Assembly: GCA_016212295.1 (NCBI GenBank)
Contig: JACRGO010000139.1
Span: 1 to 21,960, forward strand
Length of the DNA stretch: 21,960 nucleotides
Direction: 5' to 3'
Source of the DNA: Nitrospinota bacterium
GTDB taxonomy: Bacteria; Nitrospinota; Nitrospinia; JACRGO01
A program made the translations under genes and the position numbers. The notes under the pieces were generated by a model. It was not told the DNA's origin, did not search any database, and saw nothing but the letters and a program-made list of their open reading frames with translations. Numbering within the stretch: position 1 is the first letter of the stretch; each line of letters begins with the position of its first letter. This document shows, in pieces, positions 13,848-19,666 of this stretch.

Positions 13848-15212
13848 TTGAGATACTTCAAAAAAACCTTCATCTGGATATTCATTCTCACCCTTTTGGC
13901 CGGGTATTCCTATATCGACCTCAAAAGGGAAAAAATCCTCGAAAAGAAAAAGGACGAGGCCACGCGGCTCCTGCCCTTTGAATCGAACCAGGTGCTTAAA
14001 ATCCAGATAAAGAAAACGGAAAGCGACATTGAACTGGAAAGATGGGAGGAGGGCTGGAAGCTCATCAAGCCCGTCCAGGCCCCTGCGGTCAACGAGGAAG
14101 TGGAAAAATTCATTCGCTATGCCACCGACTTCCGAAACGATTCCGACTACATCATGGACCCCAGCCCAACGGAGGAGAGGCTGAAGGAGTTCGGACTGGA
14201 CAAGCCCGAAGTGGCCGTGACCCTGTTCGTGGGCAGGGACATGAAGCCCCACACCATCCTGTTCGGAAACAGGGCGCCCACAAAAGGAGTGGCCTTCGCG
14301 AGAATAGAAGGAAATCCCAAGGTCTACCGGGTCCTGGCGGACGCGAAGGCCGAGGCCGACCAAAACGTCTATTACTTCCGGGACAAGAAAATCGTGAATT
14401 ATAATATCGCCATGATAGACCAGTTGGAAGTTTCATCTCCCTCCGGCGTTATCCGCTGTGAACTCCCAATGGACGGAAAATGGAGGATAGTAGAGCCGGT
14501 CAGCGCCAAAGCGGACATCCCGCAAATCATGGAACTCTTCACCGTTTTTAAAAACGGGGAAATAAAGGAATTCATTGAAGAAGAACCAAAGGATTTAGTA
14601 CAATATGGACTTCAATCCGAGGCCCAGAAAATTTCCTTTCGCATCAGCGGAGACGCTGCTTCCACCAATCAGGTCCTGCTCGGCGCCAGGGACAAGAAAA
14701 AACGCGGGGTATTCGCGCGGATCGGGACCAGGAAGAACGTCGTCCTCCTTGATGACAAACTCCTGGACTACATTCCAACGGAACCTTTCGCCATAATGAA
14801 TAAGGAAATTTTTTCCTTTGAGGAGGAAGGCGTCCAGAGGATAGCGCTTTTTTCCGGCGCTACTCAATGGGAATTCGTGAAGAAACCCGATTTCAGTTGG
14901 GAGCAGACCGCGCCGTCGGCCAAGACGGTGGACTTTAATCCCATCATGGCCTTTCTCCAGGCGGCCCGGAAATGGAGAATACAAAAATTCATCCCCGGCA
15001 ATCCGGCCCTTTTTAAGTCCTCCGGCCTGGACCGTCCGGCTTACAAGGCGGCCTTTTGGATGAAGGACGCCAAGGATGAAGAGTGGATGGCCATCGGGGA
15101 CAAGGCCGGGGAAGAGGGGTTTTACGCCATGTCCGCCAACGGCCAGGACATATTCGTAATCGGCCATGAAGCGGAGCAAAATATAAAATATTTTTTGGGA
15201 GAAATGAAATGA
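13848..15212 (+). CDS. DUF4340-domain membrane protein, GldG partner
   Basis: The product is 454 residues, with one N-terminal membrane helix (FIWIFILTLLAGYSYIDL) and a large periplasmic part carrying repeated beta-rich DUF4340-type units. Typical stretches are IKKTESDIELERWEEGWKL, LKEFGLDKPEVAVTLFVG and VRIPRVLAD-like YRVLADAK. DUF4340 proteins commonly follow GldG genes, and this one does. The function is unknown, with an envelope role assumed. The start is poor: TTG 13848 is the only one that keeps the signal helix in frame, it has no ribosome-binding site, and the nearby ATG 13843 is followed at once by an in-frame TGA. The stop overlaps the next gene's ATG as ATGA. Confidence 0.78.
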   Translation: MRYFKKTFIWIFILTLLAGYSYIDLKREKILEKKKDEATRLLPFESNQVLKIQIKKTESDIELERWEEGWKLIKPVQAPAVNEEVEKFIRYATDFRNDSDYIMDPSPTEERLKEFGLDKPEVAVTLFVGRDMKPHTILFGNRAPTKGVAFARIEGNPKVYRVLADAKAEADQNVYYFRDKKIVNYNIAMIDQLEVSSPSGVIRCELPMDGKWRIVEPVSAKADIPQIMELFTVFKNGEIKEFIEEEPKDLVQYGLQSEAQKISFRISGDAASTNQVLLGARDKKKRGVFARIGTRKNVVLLDDKLLDYIPTEPFAIMNKEIFSFEEEGVQRIALFSGATQWEFVKKPDFSWEQTAPSAKTVDFNPIMAFLQAARKWRIQKFIPGNPALFKSSGLDRPAYKAAFWMKDAKDEEWMAIGDKAGEEGFYAMSANGQDIFVIGHEAEQNIKYFLGEMK

Positions 15213-15850
15213 GGAAATTGTTGTTGGTCGCGGCGGGGATTATCATCTGGGCGTCGCAATTCTCCACGCCCATTTTTTCTTATGGGGAAGAGAAGGCTTC
15301 CATAGGCCAGAGCTTTATCGACGCCTACACCCAGGGCAACCGTAAGGGCATGGAAGGCATCATAGAAAAAAATAAAGACGGGGTCCCTAACGAGGTCCGC
15401 GACATGGTTGGATACGCCATGTCCGACAAGGTGGAAAGCAAGGACGAGCGGGATTTCCTCATGATGATTACCACTGAAATGGCCACTATCTATAAGGCGA
15501 AAACCGGAGACGGACGACTTTTGGACGCGGTCCAGGCCAATATGAAAAGCGCGAGTGAAGGCGCGGCCGCGAAAAAAACAGGCGGGGAGGAGTTGGGAAA
15601 AATAAAGGAAGAACTGACCCAGATAGGTAAAGGCGACTGGGACGTGCGGACTATTGGGTTTGACGAACAAGGCAAGCTGAAGGTGGAAATCAACCTCAAG
15701 GAAAAAGAGGCGTCATTTAATGACCGTTATGTTTCCTTTAAGGACTCCAAAAAAGCCGAGGAGGCTGTAAAAAAATACCTGCCTAAGGCCAAGGGCCGCA
15801 TCGACTGGGTCAGCGGCGGAATGGGGATGAAGGCGGTGATCCTTGAGTAA
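15209..15850 (+). CDS. Secreted protein of unknown function with a domain shared with the lipoprotein at 16209
   Basis: I do not recognise this family. The 213-residue product has a signal peptide (MRKLLLVAAG through PIFS), a helical N-terminal part (about 30-115, SFIDAYTQGNRKGMEGIIEK) with no known motif, an Ala/Gly/Lys linker, and a C-terminal domain at 134-213. That domain aligns with the lipoprotein encoded at 16209-16529: EL..IGKGDWDV, GKLKVEINL, KKAEEAVKKYLPKAKGRIDW and GM. It contains no cysteine or obvious catalytic residues. It is translationally coupled to the DUF4340 gene (ATGA overlap) and ends one base before the cytochrome gene, so all four probably belong to one operon. Confidence 0.72.
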   Translation: MRKLLLVAAGIIIWASQFSTPIFSYGEEKASIGQSFIDAYTQGNRKGMEGIIEKNKDGVPNEVRDMVGYAMSDKVESKDERDFLMMITTEMATIYKAKTGDGRLLDAVQANMKSASEGAAAKKTGGEELGKIKEELTQIGKGDWDVRTIGFDEQGKLKVEINLKEKEASFNDRYVSFKDSKKAEEAVKKYLPKAKGRIDWVSGGMGMKAVILE

Positions 15851-15851
15851 A

Positions 15852-16193
15852 ATGAAAAAAATAATTTTATTAATGGCCGTTCTGGCCTTGGGCCGGGGAA
15901 TCGCGGAAGCGGACGCGGAGAAGGGAAGGGCTTTCTTCGAGAAAAAATGCGTCCGTTGCCATAAAATAACAGATCAAAACGGCACTGGTCCCGGACTCAA
16001 GGACGTGTCGAAAAGGCGGAAGGAAGAGTGGCTGATAAAATGGCTGAAATCTCCCAAGGAGATGATAGAAAGCAAAGACGCGGCCGCGTTGGAGTTACTT
16101 GAAAGATTCAAGGTCAAAATGCCCACCATATTTGAATTCGAGACCCAGGAAGGGCTTTTGGAGGATGTTCTCGACTATTTAAAGACGCTTTAG
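15852..16193 (+). CDS. Small secreted cytochrome c
   Basis: This periplasmic class I cytochrome c is 113 residues from ATG 15852; a TTG three codons earlier, at 15843, is an alternative. A signal peptide is followed by the haem motif CVRCH (Cys33, Cys36, His37) and the class I fold signature TGPGLKDVSKRRKEEWLIKWL. Met90 (KMPT) is the probable sixth ligand, and a C-terminal helix closes the fold. It is encoded between two genes sharing an unknown domain, 1 base after the first and 15 bases before the second. That suggests the three products act together, possibly with the haem protein passing electrons, though nothing in the sequence names a partner. Confidence 0.85.
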   Translation: MKKIILLMAVLALGRGIAEADAEKGRAFFEKKCVRCHKITDQNGTGPGLKDVSKRRKEEWLIKWLKSPKEMIESKDAAALELLERFKVKMPTIFEFETQEGLLEDVLDYLKTL

Positions 16194-16208
16194 AAAAGGA
16201 GAGGCAAG

Positions 16209-16529
16209 ATGAAAAATAAAATATCTCTTTTATTCGCGGTTTTGTCCCTTATAGGACTCATCGCTTGCGGCGGTGGCGGGGAATCCTCCTTGCAGGACAA
16301 GCTTGCCCAGGAACTAAAGGCCGCCGGCGACGGAAAATGGGAATGCTACGAAGCGGTGGAACACGAGGGGACCCTGTCCGTTAAAATCGAGGTGGATTAC
16401 GTGGTGAATTTACAAGAGGGGAAAAAGGCCCTTGATGTGGTGAAAAAATTGGCCCCCCAAGCCAAGGGGATGATTGATTTCACAAACGCCCAGACTGGAA
16501 TGGTGGTCCGGAAAGTGCCGATTGAATGA
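16209..16529 (+). CDS. Lipoprotein carrying the same unknown domain as the 15209 product
   Basis: The 106-residue product starts at ATG 16209 behind AAAAGGAGAGG. A lipoprotein signal ends LIGLIAC (Cys20), followed by GGGG, so lipid anchoring to an envelope membrane is likely; Gly after the Cys argues against inner-membrane retention by the Asp rule. Residues 33-106 align with the C terminus of the protein at 15209: EL...GDGKWE, GTLSVKIEV, KKALDVVKKLAPQAKGMIDF and GM. No family is recognised. It is the last gene of the plus-strand operon and is followed by a convergent gene with only 66 bases between. Confidence 0.75.
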   Translation: MKNKISLLFAVLSLIGLIACGGGGESSLQDKLAQELKAAGDGKWECYEAVEHEGTLSVKIEVDYVVNLQEGKKALDVVKKLAPQAKGMIDFTNAQTGMVVRKVPIE

Positions 16530-16595
16530 ATTGGCAAGACGTCAGGCACAGAGGCAAAAGGCACAAAGTTTGTTTGCAATCGTTGAATGCTATCG

Positions 16596-17195
16596 CTATA
16601 AAAGATGAAACCGCCTTAAAACGTTGGCTATTTTTTCGTCTTCCTTGGAAAGCTCCCTCAAGGAATCTATTAATCGCGCGAATTTGCTTCCGTCGCGCTC
16701 CCCGACGCCGATCTCCCGTTCCATGGCGACAATCTTTTCCTCCATGGGTTTCATTAAGGTCCTCCTGTCCCAGATAATATATCCGAACAGGGCCAGGAGA
16801 ATGGACATAATAAAACCAAGAGCCCACCTCATGTCATCGAACCGCTTATCAACCTGTTCGAACCGTTTGTCCACCTGCTCGAACCTGGTATTCATATCCA
16901 ACCTTAACTCATCGAACCGCTTATCTACCTGCTCAAACCGCTTATCAATCTGCTCAAATCGCTTATCTACCTGCTCAAACCGCTTATCTACCTGCTCAAA
17001 CCGCTTATCAACCTGCTCGAATTGCTTATCAATCTGCTCAAACCGCTCGCCGAAAGCCTTAAGCGTTGCCTTTATTTCAGCAAGGCCCTCGATAATTTCC
17101 CTGTCGCTGATTCTTGGGGCCGGCTCCACGGCGAAACTAGGGGCGCTGCATAAAAAAAACGCGAAAAACAAAAGGGTTATTGTTAATTTTTTCAT
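16596..17195 (-). CDS. Coiled-coil membrane protein built of RFEQVDK heptads
   Basis: From ATG 17195 (TTG 17204 is an alternative) the product is 199 residues. A signal peptide (MKKLTITLLFFAFFLCSAPSFA) is followed by a short linker, then about ten consecutive 7-residue units of type RFEQVDK. A variant stretch RFDELRLDMNT interrupts them once. Phe and Val or Ile occupy the heptad core positions, as in a long parallel coiled coil. After it comes one membrane helix (FIMSILLALFGYIIWD) and a charged helical tail. Proteins with this plan occur in many bacteria without a defined role. It is transcribed toward the operon to its left and lies 71 bases downstream of the chemotaxis gene, so it may share its transcript. 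Confidence 0.78.
   Translation of the reverse strand: MKKLTITLLFFAFFLCSAPSFAVEPAPRISDREIIEGLAEIKATLKAFGERFEQIDKQFEQVDKRFEQVDKRFEQVDKRFEQIDKRFEQVDKRFDELRLDMNTRFEQVDKRFEQVDKRFDDMRWALGFIMSILLALFGYIIWDRRTLMKPMEEKIVAMEREIGVGERDGSKFARLIDSLRELSKEDEKIANVLRRFHLL
16838..17050 (-). repeat. 21-base tandem repeat encoding the coiled-coil heptads
   Basis: Within the gene, units such as CGCTTATCTACCTGCTCAAAC repeat head to tail with few changes. The central units are near identical, while the outer ones have drifted (gttcgaa, ctcgaa). The repeat is a multiple of three, so gain or loss of a unit would keep the frame and only change coiled-coil length. Confidence 0.85.
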
Positions 17196-17229
17196 TGTCC
17201 GCAAAACCCCAAACTTTTTTTACTGAAAA

Positions 17230-17255
17230 CAGTCAACCGTGAACTGATAACCGGC
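17230..17255. repeat. Remnant of the heptad repeat family
   Basis: Units cagtcaa, ccgtgaa, ctgataa and ccggc keep the 7-base phase. The 14-base core AACTGATAACCGGC (17242-17255) is the reverse complement of 12109-12122 in the gldF-gldG tract. It is a third copy of the family, between the chemotaxis gene and the coiled-coil gene. Confidence 0.65.
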
Positions 17256-17266
17256 GGCTTATTTCC

Positions 17267-19252
17267 TCAGACCTTGAATTTCGCCACCAGGTCCTTAAGG
17301 TCCAAGGCCAGCCTGGACAAGTCCTCCACCGCCGAGGACACCTGCTTGACTCCGGAACTGGTTTCCTTGATCACCTCCGCGATCTTGGACATACTCAAAT
17401 TCACCTCTTCGGTGGCTGCGTGTTCTTCCTCCGTGGCGGTTGCTATATGGGTGATCATGTCAGCGACCTTTTGAACGCCCATCTTGATTTTTCTTAGGGA
17501 CTCCCCTGCCTCCTGGGCCGAGCCGACTCCCTCCAGGACCTTCTTCTTTCCCTCTCCCATGGAGGCCACGGCCTTGCTGGTCCCCTCCTGAATGGCGAAG
17601 ATCATGGACCCGATTTCCTTGGTCGCGTGCTGCGTCTTTTCCGCCAGCTTCCTCACCTCGTCCGCCACAACGGCAAAGCCCCTTCCCTGCTCGCCCGCCC
17701 TCGCGGCCTCAATCGCGGCGTTCAGGGCCAGAAGGTTGGTCTGGTCCGCTATGTCGTCTATCACCCCGACAATGGCGCCTATCTCATTGGACTTGCTTCC
17801 CAGCCCCTCCACCACGGACCCAATGTCCGCAACGGATTTTTCTATCCCTTTGATCCGGTCAATGGTTTGTTGCACCACCTGTTCCCCTTTTTCGGCCAGG
17901 TCCTTGGCGCTCTGGGACCCTTGGGACGCCTCCAGGGAGTGCTTGGCAACCTCGGATACAGTGGCGTTCAACTCTTCCATGGCGGTTGAGACCTGGGCCG
18001 CCTGGTCGGACTGGTTATCTATCCCCCTGCCTATCTGCTCAAAAGTGGCGGCAAGCTGGGTAGAGGCCGAGGAGACGCTATCGGAGGAATTGATTATTTT
18101 CCTGATAATCCCGGACATTCCGTCCACCATTTTGTCTATTCTTTCTATAAGCACGGCCACTTCGTCTCTGATCTCCTTGCCGAAGAACCGTATTTTACAA
18201 TCCAGCCTTCGCCTCATGTCTCCCTGGGCGTACTCTTCCACCAAATCGCTGAGGGAGAGTAGGGGCTGCAAGGCGTATTTATTGCCGGAGAACATTATGC
18301 CGCCTACAAGGATAACGGCGATGACCACCGCGACGACCACGAAATTAAGCAAGTTCCCAATGGCGCCTTTTGCCTCGCCCCCCAGCGCGTTCAGTAGGTC
18401 CTCGGCGTATTTGACCATTTCACGGATATGGACTGATTCGATGTCGCTGAATATCTGCCTGTACCGGTCCCTGTTTTCCAGGATGTAATTCAGGGCCTCC
18501 TTCCTCTTTTCCCACGTCTCCTTCACCATTTTCAGATTGTCCCTGATCTCACCCGTTGGCGGGGCCTTGATGCCGGCTTTATCATTGCCGTTTATAAGGT
18601 CATCCAGGGACTGCTCGAATTCCTTCATGGTTTTTACGATTTTTTCCTTGTACTGGACCACATGCTCCTTCTCGGACTCCGAGATATAGCGGGCCATCTC
18701 AAAGGACATGGTCAAGGTCCTTGCTCTTTCAACGCCGGCCACGCTGATGTTCTCCTCCAGTCCGGCCTGGTGTCCCGCCGCGATATATTTATTTATGGTG
18801 TCGGTCATGGCTGTGACAACCGGATAGGAGGTGTCATAAACAAGCCTTCTCTTTATGTTGATCGTGTCGCCGATTTCCATGCCTTTATTAAAGGCGGCCT
18901 GGGTCTCTCCCCACTTTTTTTCAAGAATGGAAACCTTCTGAAGGGGCTCCTCTCCGCTTATGGGTCTCACATCGCCTCCGCCCCTGCGCAGTGCCGCCAT
19001 ATTGCCCTGGAACTCTCGCATCCTTTCCTGGAACACATTCTCCAGGGATTCGTCATTGTTCAATATATGGTTATTCAGAATAAAGGCGATATCAACCATG
19101 TCCCTTCCCATCTCGGAAACCAGCTCAAGCTGATTGTCTATTTCCTCTATTCTTTGGGCTATGTTGTAGACCACCGGCGCTTGCACGGCCAGGATGATAA
19201 GCAACAGTAGGAAGGCCAAGGCGAACCTGGTTTTCAAGGACTGGAAAATCAT
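17267..19252 (-). CDS. Methyl-accepting chemotaxis protein with PilJ-like sensor
   Basis: This is a membrane receptor that would control a CheA kinase. The 661-residue product starts at ATG 19252 behind AAAGGGGG. It has TM1 at about 10-31, a large periplasmic helical sensor (32-300), TM2 at about 302-321, a HAMP region to about 380, and a long cytoplasmic signalling coiled coil. The highly conserved kinase-contact hairpin ([38 protein letters not shown]) spans 501-540. In the sensor, [24 protein letters not shown] resembles the PilJ-type motif (AGRQRMLSQRMAK), so a helical-bundle sensor of that class is likely. No C-terminal pentapeptide for CheR tethering is seen. No other chemotaxis gene is in the window, so its pathway (flagellar, pilus or other) is open. 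Confidence 0.92.
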   Translation of the reverse strand: MIFQSLKTRFALAFLLLLIILAVQAPVVYNIAQRIEEIDNQLELVSEMGRDMVDIAFILNNHILNNDESLENVFQERMREFQGNMAALRRGGGDVRPISGEEPLQKVSILEKKWGETQAAFNKGMEIGDTINIKRRLVYDTSYPVVTAMTDTINKYIAAGHQAGLEENISVAGVERARTLTMSFEMARYISESEKEHVVQYKEKIVKTMKEFEQSLDDLINGNDKAGIKAPPTGEIRDNLKMVKETWEKRKEALNYILENRDRYRQIFSDIESVHIREMVKYAEDLLNALGGEAKGAIGNLLNFVVVAVVIAVILVGGIMFSGNKYALQPLLSLSDLVEEYAQGDMRRRLDCKIRFFGKEIRDEVAVLIERIDKMVDGMSGIIRKIINSSDSVSSASTQLAATFEQIGRGIDNQSDQAAQVSTAMEELNATVSEVAKHSLEASQGSQSAKDLAEKGEQVVQQTIDRIKGIEKSVADIGSVVEGLGSKSNEIGAIVGVIDDIADQTNLLALNAAIEAARAGEQGRGFAVVADEVRKLAEKTQHATKEIGSMIFAIQEGTSKAVASMGEGKKKVLEGVGSAQEAGESLRKIKMGVQKVADMITHIATATEEEHAATEEVNLSMSKIAEVIKETSSGVKQVSSAVEDLSRLALDLKDLVAKFKV

Positions 19253-19666
19253 GGTAATACCCCCTTTAAAAGTGGATTAAAAGTTATAGAGTAACAAGAG
19301 TTAAGGAAGGGCGGAAAATAAAAATGAACCACTAATGAACACGAATTTTCACGAATTTTTAAAAACTTAAAACTATTTCTTTTTTTTAATTCGTTTCCAT
19401 TCGTGTAAATTCGTGGCTAAATCCTGATTGCCGCGTTTTCCCCTCTTTCCTCCCCAGAGCAGACATTGTAAACATAATTTTCTTGTGTTTCAAGATTTTT
19501 TACCGTAGCGTGAAAAAATTAATGATATCCGGCAGCCCGCGCTTTAAATTTGAACAGGCATTCGAAGTCTGATAAGATTTAAGGGCGTTAGGGGGGCGTG
19601 CCCGAACTCTTGCAGCGCGTGGGACTTGTTTTTTGTCCCGGCCTGCCCCGCCAGGAGCCCGGAAAA
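19253..19666. other. Intergenic region between divergent genes: repeat unit plus GC-rich leader
   Basis: The 414-base gap holds no credible gene. Its first part contains the chemotaxis gene's ribosome-binding site, then the CACGAATT repeat (separate entry). From about 19505 it turns GC-rich. A hairpin GGGAC-N9-GTCCC (19621-19639) and further GGGG/CCCC pairings lie just before the AGGAG ribosome-binding site at 19652-19656. They may fold in the leader of the gene at 19667, but I match them to no known riboswitch. Confidence 0.4.
19326..19420. repeat. Inverted CACGAATT-type intergenic repeat
   Basis: The left arm (19327-19360) has ACCACTAATGAACACGAAT, then TTTCACGAATT. The right arm (19388-19420) has its inverted counterpart AATTCGTTTCCATTCGTG, then TAAATTCGTGG. 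The core CACGAAT occurs at a spacing of about 10 bases in both arms. The layout is that of a small dispersed palindromic repeat and does not encode protein. Confidence 0.6.

Noticed and set aside
16544-16567. Short repeat ggcacagaggcaaaaggcac in the convergent gap
   Set aside because: It is a low-complexity echo of sequence near 6674 on the other strand, too short and imprecise to call a repeat family.
16838-17050. CRISPR-like array
   Set aside because: Repeats are 21 bases, directly abutted without unique spacers, and encode a regular coiled coil.
17592-18488. A 298-codon plus-strand frame over the chemotaxis gene
   Set aside because: Ser/Thr/Ala-rich shadow of the receptor coiled coil, with no initiation signal and no known domain.
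19560-19666. Riboswitch upstream of the cysteine-module gene
   Set aside because: The GC-rich leader has hairpins, but I find none of the conserved cores of cyclic-di-GMP, cobalamin or other common riboswitches.
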